Assembly: GCF_000519325.1 (NCBI RefSeq)
Contig: NZ_KI912613.1
Span: 2,967,432 to 3,031,431 of the forward strand
Direction of reading: 5' to 3'
DNA length: 64,000 nucleotides
Source of the DNA: Patulibacter minatonensis DSM 18081
GTDB lineage: Bacteria; Actinomycetota; Thermoleophilia; Solirubrobacterales; Solirubrobacteraceae
The notes beneath the pieces were generated by a model that was given only the letters and a program-made list of their open reading frames with translations, was not told where the DNA came from and searched no databases. Position 1 is the stretch's first letter. Each line of letters begins with the position of its first letter. Shown here one piece after another: positions 46,039 through 55,760 of this stretch. A program made the translations under genes and the position numbers.

Positions 46039-46941
46039 GTGCCGCGAGACGAGATCACCGCCGCCCTCGGAGCCCTGGACGACATCACCCGCAGGCTCCG
46101 CATCGAGTGCCCGTGGGACCGCGAGCAGGACGAGCGCACGATCGTGCCGCACACGCTCGAGGAGGCCTACGAGCTCGCCGACGCGGCGAACTCGGGGGAC
46201 GACGCGAAGCTCCGCGACGAGCTCGGGGACGTCCTCTTCCAGGTCCACTTCCTCTCGCTGCTGCTCGAGGAGCGCGGGGCGGGCGATCTCGCGGCCGTCG
46301 CCGCGCACTGCCGCCGAAAGCTCATCCGGCGGCACCCGCACGTCTTCGCCGCGGACTCGCCCGAGATGGCCGAGGTCCGGGCCGCCGACGAGGCCGCGCA
46401 CGCCGCGGCCGGGGAGCGCGCCAGCGCCCAGCTGCGCGACGTGACGGGCGCCGACGACGTCCTGGCCAACTGGGACGCGATCAAGCAGACCGAGGCGGGC
46501 CGCGAGGGCGGCATCTTCGGCGAGGTCCCCGACAACCTCCCCTCGCTCCTGTTCGCGCGCAAGGTCCAGCGCCGCGCGTCGAGCTCGGGCTTCGACCCGA
46601 TCGACGTCGACGCCGCGATCGAGGCCGCCCACGCCGAGCTCGACCGGCTGGGGGAGACCATCCGCGCCGGTGCCCGGGCCGCGACCTTCCAGGCGCTCGG
46701 GGACGCGCTCTTCGCGGTCACGAACGTCGCCCGCAAGGCCAAGGCGGATCCGGAGATCGCGCTGCGCTCCGCGAGCGTCCGGTTCCGCGACCGCGTCCTG
46801 CGCGCCGAGGTCCTCGCCGAGTCGGAGGGCCGGGCGTGGGCGGAGCTCGACGACGACGGCCGGCTCGGCTACTACGCCCAGGTCCTGTTCGCCGAGGGCG
46901 CCGCACCGGGGGCGGAGCCCCCGGAGGACGACCAGCAGTAG
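46039..46941 (+). CDS. mazG: Nucleoside triphosphate pyrophosphohydrolase MazG
   Basis: This 300-residue enzyme hydrolyses NTPs and dNTPs to monophosphates and PPi, sanitising the nucleotide pool. The N-terminal MazG domain has CPWDREQDERTIVPHTLEEAYELADA and LRDELGDVLFQVHFLSLLLEE (EExxE and ExxD metal ligands). A second MazG-like repeat follows (LPSLLFARKVQRRASSSGFD, GDALFAVTNVARKAKADPEIALR). GTG 46039 is 7 nt after TATCCT (46026-46031). The C-terminal extension of about 45 residues (RAWAELDDDGRLGYYAQVLFAEG) is unusual for the family. Confidence 0.95.
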   Translation: MPRDEITAALGALDDITRRLRIECPWDREQDERTIVPHTLEEAYELADAANSGDDAKLRDELGDVLFQVHFLSLLLEERGAGDLAAVAAHCRRKLIRRHPHVFAADSPEMAEVRAADEAAHAAAGERASAQLRDVTGADDVLANWDAIKQTEAGREGGIFGEVPDNLPSLLFARKVQRRASSSGFDPIDVDAAIEAAHAELDRLGETIRAGARAATFQALGDALFAVTNVARKAKADPEIALRSASVRFRDRVLRAEVLAESEGRAWAELDDDGRLGYYAQVLFAEGAAPGAEPPEDDQQ

Positions 46942-46985
46942 GGACGGTCCCGGCGCCCGCGGTCCCGCGCGGCCGGGCGTCCCGC

Positions 46986-47333
46986 TCAGGCCGCGCGGTC
47001 GGGCGTCCCGAGCAGGACGTCCGCGGTCCGGTGGTCGAGCACGCCGGTGCACGGGAGGTGCCGCGCGCGCTGGAACCGCGCGACGGCGTCGGTGGTCGGG
47101 CGGTCCCACCGGCCCGAGGCGTGCCCCGCGGACAACGTCCCCGCCCGCACCAGCAGCGCCTGCGCGTCGCTCGCGGCCAGCGCCGGGACCATGTCGTCCT
47201 GCGCCCGACCGGGGACGAGCGCGGTCCCGACCGCCCGCAGCGCCTGCAGGAGCACCGCGCCGGCGGAGGGGGAGGTCGCGGCGCGCGCGTCCCACGGACG
47301 GGAGGTCTGGCGGGGGTGGATCGAGGTCGACAT
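46986..47333 (-). CDS. Small peptidoglycan-binding-domain protein
   Basis: This 115-residue protein contains one PG_binding_1-like repeat: GTLSAGHASGRWDRPTTDAVARFQRARHLPCTGVLDHRTADVLLG. The first 50 residues (SRPWDARAATSPSAGAVLLQALRAVGTALVPG) show no cleavable signal peptide. Localisation is therefore unclear. ATG 47333 has GGAAG 6 nt upstream. It converges on mazG and diverges from eno. Such short PGB proteins are usually accessory cell-wall factors. The first half could be a second, degenerate repeat. Confidence 0.75.
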   Translation of the reverse strand: MSTSIHPRQTSRPWDARAATSPSAGAVLLQALRAVGTALVPGRAQDDMVPALAASDAQALLVRAGTLSAGHASGRWDRPTTDAVARFQRARHLPCTGVLDHRTADVLLGTPDRAA

Positions 47334-47402
47334 GCGGTGCTTCCGGTGGTGGTGACGTCCACGATCGCACCCGACCATGTGCGTCGGCCGAGGGTCGCCT
47401 GA

Positions 47403-48914
<1,512 letters not shown>

Positions 48915-48931
48915 TCGCGCTCCTCGCGGCG

Positions 48932-48970
48932 GGATCTCGGCGGCCCGGCCTCTCCGCGGCTCCGAGATCC
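48932..48970 (+). terminator. eno terminator hairpin
   Basis: ggatctcgg (48932-48940) pairs with ccgagatcc (48962-48970) around a 21-nt loop. A second palindrome, cgttgcg-tg-cgcaacg (48977-48992), follows and may belong to the next gene's control region. Confidence 0.6.
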
Positions 48971-49048
48971 ACGGTTCGTTGCGTGCGCAACGGGGTACGT
49001 GCGACGCCGAGCGCGGGCACCGCGTCCGTCCCCGGCAGAGAGCACCCC

Positions 49049-49270
49049 GTGAGCACTGCAACCCGTATCAGGATCGTCCTCCTCCTCGCCGTCGCCGTCG
49101 CGATCACATCGAACGTCCTCCGGCTCGTCGACGGGCGACCGCTGAACCTCCTCGACGCGGCGATCGCACTCGTGCTCGCCGTGCCCGTCGCGTTCGCCCT
49201 GGACCGTCTGCTCGACGCGGCCCCGCGACTGGGCGAGGGCGACGTGGCGGAGTCCACCTCCAACTCCTGA
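49049..49270 (+). CDS. 73-residue membrane protein
   Basis: GTG 49049 begins a short protein with two predicted membrane helices (RIVLLLAVAVAITSNVLRLV and DAAIALVLAVPVAFALDRLL) and an acidic C-terminus. No family is recognised. It lies between eno and the DivIC-like gene. A short gap (49271-49343) then holds nothing recognisable. Coding support comes from codon bias and membrane topology only. CAGAGAG 10 nt upstream is a weak ribosome binding site. Confidence 0.6.
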   Translation: MSTATRIRIVLLLAVAVAITSNVLRLVDGRPLNLLDAAIALVLAVPVAFALDRLLDAAPRLGEGDVAESTSNS

Positions 49271-49343
49271 CGCGCTCGCCGGACGCGCTGCAAGCCGTCG
49301 TGCGCCGCGAGGAACATGGCGGCCGGGGGCCAAGACCCGTGGC

Positions 49344-49685
49344 GTGAGCAGCGTTCCCACCGCCACCGGTCGCCCCCGGGGCACCTCCAGGCCGTCCGCC
49401 CGCGTGGCGGCCGGTCGCGCACGGTTCGGGCGCATCGCCCTCGTCGTCGTGGTGCTCCTGATGGCCTCGATGTACGTGCGCCCCGCCCTCGACTGGGTGA
49501 ACGCGCGGAGCGCCGCCGGGGAGCAGGCCCAGCGCCTCGACGCGCTCCGGTCCACCGCGGCGCATCTGGAGCGCGAGAAGGCCCGCCTGAGCACCGAGCG
49601 GGGCCTGACCGTGGAAGCACGACGACTCGGGATGGTCCGCGAGGGTGAGCGGGCCTACGTCGTGCGCGGGCTGCCGAAGAACTGA
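49344..49685 (+). CDS. FtsB/DivIC-like septum formation initiator
   Basis: This 113-residue bitopic division protein has a basic cytoplasmic N-terminus (residues 1-28), one membrane helix (IALVVVVLLMASMYVRPAL), and an extracytoplasmic coiled coil (EQAQRLDALRSTAAHLEREKARLSTERGL). The DivIC end motif EARRLGMVREGERAYVVRG follows. It is predicted to link FtsL and FtsQ in the divisome. The position directly after eno matches the conserved eno-divIC pair of actinobacteria. A 16-bp terminator follows. Confidence 0.92.
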   Translation: MSSVPTATGRPRGTSRPSARVAAGRARFGRIALVVVVLLMASMYVRPALDWVNARSAAGEQAQRLDALRSTAAHLEREKARLSTERGLTVEARRLGMVREGERAYVVRGLPKN

Positions 49686-49698
49686 TCCCCGGCATCGT

Positions 49699-49741
49699 CG
49701 CCGCGACGCCCACCACCTCCACAGAGGTGGGCGTCGCGGCG
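49699..49741 (+). terminator. 16-bp terminator hairpin
   Basis: Arms 49699-49714 and 49726-49741 pair over 16 bp (core cgacgcccacc/ggtgggcgtcg), 13 nt after the DivIC-like stop. This is one of the strongest hairpins in the window. Confidence 0.85.
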
Positions 49742-49760
49742 TGCCGACGGATCGTCGAGC

Positions 49761-49805
49761 ACGATCCACCCGGTCGCGGGAGGCGAGCGGGTGGATCGTT
49801 ATCGT
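49761..49805 (+). promoter_or_regulatory. Inverted repeat abutting a -10, operator candidate
   Basis: acgatccacccg (49761-49772) and cgggtggatcgt (49788-49799) are perfect 12-bp arms separated by 15 nt. The right arm touches TATCGT (49800-49805), which lies 7 nt before GTG 49813. It covers the -35 position. Confidence 0.55.
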
Positions 49806-49812
49806 CCCCCAC

Positions 49813-50136
49813 GTGCGGTTGACGTTGGCGGTCGAACAGTGGCGGAGCGGCGAGCGGTACGTCCGCGACCTCGAAGGACGCCTCGGCACGAAGGCGGAGG
49901 ACGTCGTCACCGCGGTCGCCGACGAGCTCCGCCGCCGCCTCGGGGGCGCGTTCACGACGAACGAGCTGGTCGACCTCTACGAGGGCGGGGTCAGCTGGGC
50001 GCTCGACCTGGCTTCCCGGGTCGCCCCGGAGGACCCCGACGCCTGGGACTCGCGGATCACCGACGCCGCGTTCCTGCGCTACCTCGGCCAGGCGCAGGAC
50101 TGGGGTGGCGGCAGGATCGTCGCCCGCGAGGCCTGA
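49813..50136 (+). CDS. 107-residue protein of unknown function
   Basis: GTG 49813 is chosen because it lies 7 nt after TATCGT and the preceding codons look non-coding. The protein is soluble and acidic-helical: RLTLAVEQWRSGERYVRDLEGRLGTKAEDVVTAVADELRRRLGGAFTTNELVDLYEGG, ending with AQDWGGGRIVAREA. No family is recognised. An inverted repeat overlapping the promoter suggests specific regulation. It converges on the coiled-coil gene. Confidence 0.75.
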   Translation: MRLTLAVEQWRSGERYVRDLEGRLGTKAEDVVTAVADELRRRLGGAFTTNELVDLYEGGVSWALDLASRVAPEDPDAWDSRITDAAFLRYLGQAQDWGGGRIVAREA

Positions 50137-50236
50137 AGGGAGATCGTGCGGGCCCCGAACCGCGCGTCTCCGGCACCGGCGCGTCGGACCTCGACGGGGC
50201 TCGGGTCACCCGCGATGGGCGCCGACCCCGCGGCGA

Positions 50237-50845
50237 TCAGTCCTCGGAGGAGGACTCGCCCGCGCGGCGGATGATGATCTGGTCGCCCTCGACGACGACC
50301 TCGACCGGACGGTGCCCGGCCCAGTGCTCCGCGTAGACCGGGGAGTCGGCGATCGCCGGGTCGAGCCACAGCCCGTAGCCCTCGTCGCCGTGGTCGAACG
50401 TGCCCTCGAAGGCGTTCCCGCCACCCTGACCGCGGGCGCGGCGGCTGCCGCTGCGACGGCGGCGACGCGGGCGGTCGTCGTCCTCGTCGTCGTCGCCGGC
50501 CTCGGCGCGCGCGGCGGCCTCGGCGGCCTTGCGCTCGGCCCGGGCGGCCTCCTCCGCGGCCTCCTCGGCGGCCTTGCGCTCCGCCTCGGCCTTGCGCTCG
50601 GCCTCGGCGGCCTCGAGCTCGGCGGCGATCTGCGCGTCGTCCTCGGCACGCAGGTCCACGTCCTCCGGGGCGACGGCGCCCGCGGGATCGTCGGGCGACG
50701 CGGCGGTCAGGCCGTTCTTGTCCTTGAACTCCGCGATCTCCGGCCCGGTCACCTCGAGCTGGTGCGCCACCCACGCGTCGGTGCGGCCCTGGCGCACCCA
50801 CGTACGGATCTGGTTCAGGTGGGGTCGAAGCGAACGGCGTGCCAT
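50237..50845 (-). CDS. Coiled-coil protein with basic linker, unknown function
   Basis: This 202-residue protein begins MARRSLRPHLNQIRTWVRQGRTDAWVAHQLEVTGPEIAEFKDKNGL, which resembles a small HTH-like recognition helix pair. A long Ala/Glu/Arg coiled coil (about 75-115, AEAERKAAEEAAEEAARAERKAAEA) and an Asp-Arg stretch (GDDDEDDDRPRRRRRSGSRRARG) follow. The compact C-terminal domain is FEGTFDHGDEGYGLWLDP...HWAGHRPVEVVVEGDQIIIRRA. I do not recognise a family. The N-terminus suggests nucleic-acid contact, but that is inference. TAGATT lies 10 nt before the ATG. Confidence 0.8.
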   Translation of the reverse strand: MARRSLRPHLNQIRTWVRQGRTDAWVAHQLEVTGPEIAEFKDKNGLTAASPDDPAGAVAPEDVDLRAEDDAQIAAELEAAEAERKAEAERKAAEEAAEEAARAERKAAEAAARAEAGDDDEDDDRPRRRRRSGSRRARGQGGGNAFEGTFDHGDEGYGLWLDPAIADSPVYAEHWAGHRPVEVVVEGDQIIIRRAGESSSED

Positions 50846-50951
50846 GTAGCGGCCCAATCTAGCGCCGATGCGCGGGTCGCTGCGTGGCGACCGCGACCGG
50901 TACCCGTCCCGGTGCGGGTATACCCGCGCGCGTCGCCGGTGCCGTCGCGAC

Positions 50952-51206
50952 TCAGGCGAAGACGAGCGAGAGCACGCGGAACATCACGAGCGTCACGAGG
51001 ATCGCCGTGAACGTCAGCATCCCGAGGAGCAGCAGGTACCGCAGCGCGCGCCGCCGCTTGACCGCGTCGAAGGCGCGCTCGGCCTCGCGGCGCTCGACGT
51101 CGCGGAGCATCTTCTCGCGCTGGCGCTGCGCGAGCTCGGTCTCGCGCGCCAGGCGGCGTTCCAGCTCGTCCATCGAGCCGGAGGGGCGTTGGCGGGCCGC
51201 GCTCAC
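50952..51206 (-). CDS. 84-residue coiled-coil membrane protein
   Basis: GTG 51206 follows TACCCT (51219-51214, minus) by 7 nt and also overlaps the nuclease stop (GTGA), so it has both a promoter and coupling. The product has a charged coiled coil (MDELERRLARETELAQRQREKMLRDVERREAERAFDAVKRRR) and one C-terminal membrane helix (LLLLGMLTFTAILVTLVMFRVLSLVF). The N-terminus is predicted cytoplasmic. No family is recognised. Confidence 0.75.
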   Translation of the reverse strand: MSAARQRPSGSMDELERRLARETELAQRQREKMLRDVERREAERAFDAVKRRRALRYLLLLGMLTFTAILVTLVMFRVLSLVFA

Positions 51207-51799
51207 GCACCCGAGGGTAGAGCATCCCCACACACCGACCACAGCCCGCGCCGGTCCTCGCGGGCGCGTTCCTGGAGGCGCCGGAGCGCCGGGGCGGTGG
51301 CCCCGTTGGGGGCGATCGTGAGGACGCGGGCGTAGCCGCCGGCGACCAGGCGCTCGCTCAGCGAGCGTCGCTGGCCCTCGACGACCAGCGCCGCGAGCAG
51401 CCGTCCGTACGGGTCGACGCGCTCCCGGTCGAAGACCAGCCGCACCCGCCGGCCTGTCGCCCAGGCGCGGTTGCGGTGCGACGCCTCCGGGCCGAAGCAC
51501 TGCACCGGCTCGTCGGGGTCGACGGACTCCGGCGTGTCGACCCCGAGGTACCGGACGGTCACGCGCGCAGCACCACGCGCGTCGGAGAAGGCGAGCTCGG
51601 CCGTGTCGCCGTCGACGGTCCGCACGACCCGGGCGCGGGCGCCCGGTGCGGCGAGCGCCGCGGCCGCGCGCGCCGCCGCGCCCCGCGGGAGCGGGTCCGG
51701 CACCGGCCACAGGCGGACGGCCGCCCACCCGCCGGCGACGGCCGCCACCGCCACCACCAGCGCGGGCGGAGGTCCGGGGCGCGGGGGGACGGAGCGCAT
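51203..51799 (-). CDS. Thermonuclease (SNase)-family nuclease, membrane-anchored
   Basis: This 198-residue nuclease has an uncleaved or signal-anchor helix ([19 protein letters not shown]) and an SNase OB-fold: [15 protein letters not shown] (metal Asp), [13 protein letters not shown] (Arg and Asp/Glu of the site) and [22 protein letters not shown] (second Arg). It is expected to cut DNA or RNA outside the membrane with Ca2+. TACACC lies 6 nt before ATG 51799, preferred over a longer upstream frame. It diverges from fbaB. Confidence 0.9.
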   Translation of the reverse strand: MRSVPPRPGPPPALVVAVAAVAGGWAAVRLWPVPDPLPRGAAARAAAALAAPGARARVVRTVDGDTAELAFSDARGAARVTVRYLGVDTPESVDPDEPVQCFGPEASHRNRAWATGRRVRLVFDRERVDPYGRLLAALVVEGQRRSLSERLVAGGYARVLTIAPNGATAPALRRLQERAREDRRGLWSVCGDALPSGA

Positions 51800-52070
51800 C
51801 CCCCGGGTGTACGCCCTGCGGCGGGCCGGGCGACCGTCGTGTCGGGGTCGGCACGTTCCCGGCACCCGTCGGGCGCGGTCCGGCACCGTCCCGACGCGGA
51901 GGTGGCGCGCCGCCGTGGTCGCAGGCGCCGTGCCGCCGGGCGGATTTGGGGTACCCTCCCCGTCTCGCCGTCCGATCCCGTGCCGCCGGATCCGGAGCCG
52001 AGGACCCCCGAGAGACGAAGCCGGTCCCCATCAGGGCCGTCGGGAACCAAAGCAACCGCGAAGGACCACC
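51800..52070 (+). promoter_or_regulatory. fbaB promoter and leader
   Basis: TACCCT (51952-51957) gives a leader of about 105 nt before fbaB, ending in GAAGGA (52060-52065), 5 nt from ATG. The minus-strand nuclease promoter occupies 51806-51811. No further element is recognised in this divergent region. Confidence 0.5.
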
Positions 52071-53147
52071 ATGGCTGTTCAGACCGCATCGACGATCGAC
52101 CGCGTCACGGAGCTGCTCGGCGACGACGCCGACACGCTCCTGGGCCACAAGTCCACGACGATCGACGCCTCGCAGCTGCACCTGCCGGGCCCGGACTTCG
52201 TCGACCGCATCTACTCCGCGACGGACCGCAACAACCGCACGCTGGTCAACCTGCAGCGCCTGTTCGACTCGGGTCGCCTCGGCGGCACCGGCTACGTGTC
52301 GATCCTGCCGGTCGACCAGGGCATCGAGCACTCCGGCGCCGCGTCCTTCGCGCCGAACCCGGCGTACTTCGACCCGGCGAACATCGTCGAGCTCGCGGTC
52401 GAGGGCGGCTGCAACGCCGTCGCGTCCACGCTCGGCGTCCTCGGCTCCGTCTCGCGCACCTACGCGCACAAGATCCCGTTCGTGGTGAAGCTCAACCACA
52501 ACGAGTCGCTGACGCTGCCCGAGACCTACGACCAGATCCAGTTCTCGTCGGTCCAGCGCGCGTACGACCTCGGCGCGGCCGCCGTCGGCGCGACGATCTA
52601 CTTCGGCTCCCCCGAGTCGGACCGCCAGATCGTCGAGATCGGCAAGGCGTTCGAGGAGGCCCACCAGCTCGGCCTCGCGACGATCCTCTGGTGCTACACG
52701 CGCAACTCGGCCTTCAAGGCCGACGGCGTCGACTACCACACGGCCGCGGACCTCACGGGCCAGGCCAACCATCTCGGCGTCACGATCGAGGCCGACATCA
52801 TCAAGCAGAAGCTGCCGGAGCTCAACGGCGGCTTCAACGCCATCAAGGTCGGCAAGACGCACCCGCTCGTCTACTCCGAGCTGACGACCGACCACCCGAT
52901 CGACCTGACCCGCTACCAGCTGGCCAACTGCTACATGGGCCGGGCGCCGCTCATCAACTCCGGCGGCGCCTCCGCCGGCGAGAGCGACCTCGCCGAGGCC
53001 GTCAAGACGGCCGTCATCAACAAGCGCGCCGGCGGCGCGGGCCTGATCTCGGGCCGCAAGGCGTTCCAGCGCCCGCTCGCCGACGGCGTCGCGCTGCTCC
53101 AGGCGATCCAGGACGTGTACCTGGATCCGCAGATCACGATCGCCTAG
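52071..53147 (+). CDS. fbaB: Class I fructose-bisphosphate aldolase (FbaB/DhnA type)
   Basis: This 358-residue glycolytic/gluconeogenic enzyme cleaves fructose-1,6-bisphosphate by a Schiff-base mechanism. It aligns closely by eye with E. coli Fba[110 protein letters not shown] and [22 protein letters not shown]. Metal-dependent class II aldolase is not seen here, so this may be the main aldolase or a gluconeogenic one. ATG 52071 has a good ribosome binding site, unlike most genes here. Confidence 0.97.
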   Translation: MAVQTASTIDRVTELLGDDADTLLGHKSTTIDASQLHLPGPDFVDRIYSATDRNNRTLVNLQRLFDSGRLGGTGYVSILPVDQGIEHSGAASFAPNPAYFDPANIVELAVEGGCNAVASTLGVLGSVSRTYAHKIPFVVKLNHNESLTLPETYDQIQFSSVQRAYDLGAAAVGATIYFGSPESDRQIVEIGKAFEEAHQLGLATILWCYTRNSAFKADGVDYHTAADLTGQANHLGVTIEADIIKQKLPELNGGFNAIKVGKTHPLVYSELTTDHPIDLTRYQLANCYMGRAPLINSGGASAGESDLAEAVKTAVINKRAGGAGLISGRKAFQRPLADGVALLQAIQDVYLDPQITIA

Positions 53148-53166
53148 CGGGCCGATCGCATGTGCT

Positions 53167-53211
53167 CCGGGGCCCTCCGACGGCGCAACCCGTCGCCGGA
53201 TCCGGCCCCGG
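53167..53211 (+). terminator. fbaB terminator, nested hairpin
   Basis: Outer arms ccggggcc (53167-53174) and ggccccgg (53204-53211) enclose inner arms cgacgg (53178-53183) and ccgtcg (53190-53195). Confidence 0.65.
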
Positions 53212-53281
53212 GGCGCGGGTCGCGCAGAATCCTTCGAGGTTCTCCGCACCCCCGACCCGCCGTCGGCCTACAATCGATCTG

Positions 53282-54166
53282 ATGGCGGGCCAGGCAGAGC
53301 TGTTCACGGTGTGCAGCAGCTGCGGGCAGCAGGTCTCGACGTTCGTGACCGAGTGCCCGTACTGCGGCACCCGCCTGCGCCAGCGCGCCCCGCGCCTGGA
53401 CCGCAAGGACGGCGACCTCGAGGCGCTGCTCCGGCTCCCGACGCACGAGCCGGACCGCACGCTGCAGGGCGACGACGGGGACGACGACGTCGTCATCCCG
53501 CTGAAGAAGCGCCGCAAGCCGCTCGGCGGTCGGGTCCCGAAGTCGTCCACGACGAAGCCCCGGAAGACCCCGAAGCTCAGGGCGCCGAAGCGCAAGGCGC
53601 CGAAGCGGCAGAGCACGTACGCCACCGAGGGCAAGGCGTACGCCACCTTCACGATCGTCGTCCTGGCACTGATCACCCTCCCGCTGGAGTCGATCCTCGA
53701 GCTCAACGACCTCGCGCTCTACGGCGACTCGCCCGTCTGGCGCTCCTTCACCGCCGCCCTCACGTACGACAACGTCTGGAACGCCCTGGCGGTCCTGACG
53801 ACGTTCGGGGTCTTCGGCTGGCTGTGGGAACGGCGGGCCGGGTGGACCGGCACCGCGGTGGTGCTGGTCGCGTTCCTCGGGGCGGGCGTCGGCGGCCTGC
53901 TCGTCGACCGCGCCGCGGACGGGGACGTCATCGCCTTCGGCGGGGCGGGCTCCGCGATCGCGCTGGCGACCGCCTGGATCGTCTGCGAGATCCGCGACCG
54001 CCGGGCCGGCCAGTCGCTCGACGGCGACCTCCTGGGCGCCGCGACCCTGCTCGCGGTCCCGATCGCCACGACGGCGCTGACGGCCGACACGGTCCCGACG
54101 TCGATCGCCGTCGGGCTCGCCGTCGGTGGCGTCCTCGGCCTGGCGCTCTCGCTCGCGAAGAAGTAG
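53282..54166 (+). CDS. Zinc-ribbon rhomboid-like membrane protein
   Basis: This 294-residue protein begins with a zinc ribbon (Cys11, 14, 25, 28; CSSCGQ and CPYCGT), then an acidic and Lys/Arg-rich linker (about 50-110). About six membrane helices in rhomboid order follow (NVWNALAVLTTFGVFGWLWERR, VLVAFLGAGVGGLLVD, AFGGAGSAIALATAWIV). The serine-site motif expected as GxSGxxxG reads GGAGSAIA, and a clear catalytic His is not seen, so it may be an inactive pseudoprotease. TACAAT (53269-53274) is 7 nt before ATG, the best -10 in the set. Confidence 0.75.
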   Translation: MAGQAELFTVCSSCGQQVSTFVTECPYCGTRLRQRAPRLDRKDGDLEALLRLPTHEPDRTLQGDDGDDDVVIPLKKRRKPLGGRVPKSSTTKPRKTPKLRAPKRKAPKRQSTYATEGKAYATFTIVVLALITLPLESILELNDLALYGDSPVWRSFTAALTYDNVWNALAVLTTFGVFGWLWERRAGWTGTAVVLVAFLGAGVGGLLVDRAADGDVIAFGGAGSAIALATAWIVCEIRDRRAGQSLDGDLLGAATLLAVPIATTALTADTVPTSIAVGLAVGGVLGLALSLAKK

Positions 54167-54217
54167 CCGGGCTCCTGGGGGCGGGGGCGCCCGGCGGGCG
54201 CCCGTATGCTCAGGGAC

Positions 54218-54574
54218 GTGTCCGAACGCCCCTACACCGCGGAGCAGGTGGACGTCGCCGTCCGCGAGATCAGCGAGCCCGGCCGGCTCCGACGCGCCGA
54301 GGAGATCGTCACCCACGCGGTGCCGAACCTGCAGCGCATCATCGACGGGGCCCTGCACGACGGGGGCTGGTTCAGCCAGGGCCACGAGCAGCAGGTGGGG
54401 CAGGCCGCGGCCGAGCCCGACCCGCAGCTCCGCGAGGCCCGGCTGCACGCCCTGGTCGCCGACGAGTCGCGCCTGGCGATGCTCGTCGGGGTGACCGTCG
54501 GGTTCGCCCTCGCCCGCGAGCTCGCGGCGCCGGGGACCGCGGCCGCCGAGGCCGATCCCGCCGACGACGCCTGA
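54218..54574 (+). CDS. 118-residue protein of unknown function
   Basis: GTG 54218 follows TATGCT (54205-54210) by 7 nt; an ATG at 54206 lies inside that -10 and is rejected. The protein is helical: SERPYTAEQVDVAVREISEPGRLRRAEEIVTHAVPNLQRIIDGALHDGGWF, then ADESRLAMLVGVTVGFALARELAAPG and an acidic tail. No transmembrane helix is convincing, though the GVTVGFALARELA stretch is hydrophobic. No family is recognised. Confidence 0.75.
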   Translation: MSERPYTAEQVDVAVREISEPGRLRRAEEIVTHAVPNLQRIIDGALHDGGWFSQGHEQQVGQAAAEPDPQLREARLHALVADESRLAMLVGVTVGFALARELAAPGTAAAEADPADDA

Positions 54575-54691
54575 CCCGACTCCGCGAGCCCCGGTCGGGG
54601 AGCCGATCGGGCGCGGCTCGCCCCGCTTCACCGGGTACCGGTCCGCAGGACCGGGCACCGTCCCGAACACCACCGACAAGGAGCACCCCCG

Positions 54692-55369
54692 ATGACCACC
54701 CTGACCTTCCTCGGCCAGTCCGCGATCCTCCTGGAGAACGGCGGCTTCAACGTGCTCGTCGACCCGTTCCTCGAGGGCAACCCGAAGGCGACCGCGTCGC
54801 CCGACGACGTCCCCGCCGACCTGATCCTCCTCACGCACGGCCACGGCGACCACCTCGGCGACACCGTCCGGATCGCCAAGCGCACCGGCGCGCCGGTCGT
54901 CGCCGTCGTCGAGGTCGCCAACGAGCTGGCGGGGGAGGGGCTCGACGTCGTCGACCTCAACCTCGGCGGCACGCACGAGTTCGACGGCGGCTGGGCCCGC
55001 CTCGTCCCCGCGTGGCACACCGGCCTGACGCCGAACGGCACCCCGCACACCCCGGGCGGCCTCGTCATCAACCTCGGCGGGAAGACCGTCTACCACCTCG
55101 GCGACACCGCGCTCTTCAGCGACCTGGCGCTCCCGTCCAAGCGGGACGCGATCGATCTGGCGCTGATCCCGATCGGCGGCCACTACACGATGGACCGCCA
55201 CGACGCCGTCGAGGCCGCGCGCCTCGTGGCGGCCTCGCACGTGGTCCCGGTGCACTACGACACCTTCCCGCCGATCGAGGCCGACGCGGAGGCGTTCAAG
55301 AAGGACGTCGAGGACGCCGGCATCGCCAAGGTGACCGTCCTCCCGGTCGACGGCACGCTCGAGGTCTAG
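54692..55369 (+). CDS. UPF0173-family metal-dependent hydrolase (MBL fold)
   Basis: This 225-residue protein matches UPF0173: TTLTFLGQSAILLENGGFNVLVDPFLEGNP, LTHGHGDHLGDTVRIAKRTGAPVVA (HxHxDH), ARLVPAWHT, GGLVINLGGKTVYHLGDTALFSDL, ALIPIGGHYTMDRHDAVEAARL and VPVHYDTFPPIE. All metal ligands are present. The substrate is unknown for the family. AAGGAG (54678-54683) is 8 nt before ATG. The stop overlaps the -10 of the next gene. Confidence 0.95.
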   Translation: MTTLTFLGQSAILLENGGFNVLVDPFLEGNPKATASPDDVPADLILLTHGHGDHLGDTVRIAKRTGAPVVAVVEVANELAGEGLDVVDLNLGGTHEFDGGWARLVPAWHTGLTPNGTPHTPGGLVINLGGKTVYHLGDTALFSDLALPSKRDAIDLALIPIGGHYTMDRHDAVEAARLVAASHVVPVHYDTFPPIEADAEAFKKDVEDAGIAKVTVLPVDGTLEV

Positions 55370-55378
55370 GCTTCGCGG

Positions 55379-55657
55379 ATGCCCTCCACCGCCATCGTTC
55401 TCGTCCAGGCCGATCGCCGGTTCCTCGGGGACCTGGGGGAGCGCCTGGCGGACCTCGACGGCGTCGCGGAGGCCTACTCGGTGACGGGCGACTGGGACTT
55501 CGTCGCGATCGTCCGGCTGGCCGACGCCGAGCAGCTGGCGAAGGTCGTCACCACCGGGATCGCCCGCGAGGAGGGCGTCGAGCGCACGCAGACGCTGATG
55601 GCGTTCGAGGCGTTCTCCCGGCACGACCTCGACGCGTTCTTCGACGTCGGCGGCTGA
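55379..55657 (+). CDS. Stand-alone Lrp/AsnC ligand-binding (RAM) domain protein
   Basis: This 92-residue protein consists of one RAM domain ([45 protein letters not shown]...VTTGIAREEGVERTQTLMAFEAF) without the usual DNA-binding HTH. Stand-alone RAM proteins bind amino acids and may modulate full-length Lrp regulators. TAGGCT (55367-55372) overlaps the preceding stop and lies 6 nt before ATG. Confidence 0.9.
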   Translation: MPSTAIVLVQADRRFLGDLGERLADLDGVAEAYSVTGDWDFVAIVRLADAEQLAKVVTTGIAREEGVERTQTLMAFEAFSRHDLDAFFDVGG

Positions 55658-55760
55658 CCCGGCCCGGCGTCGCCGGCGTCGGCGGCGCCCCGCCGGCGTC
55701 GTCGTCCGGCGGACCCGGGCGGCGGCTCGTCCCGGGGGCGGGGTCGGTACGCTCGCCTGC

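Noticed and set aside
54206-54217. ATG 54206 as start of the 118-residue gene.
   Set aside because: It lies inside the TATGCT -10 hexamer. GTG 54218, 7 nt downstream, fits the window-wide pattern.
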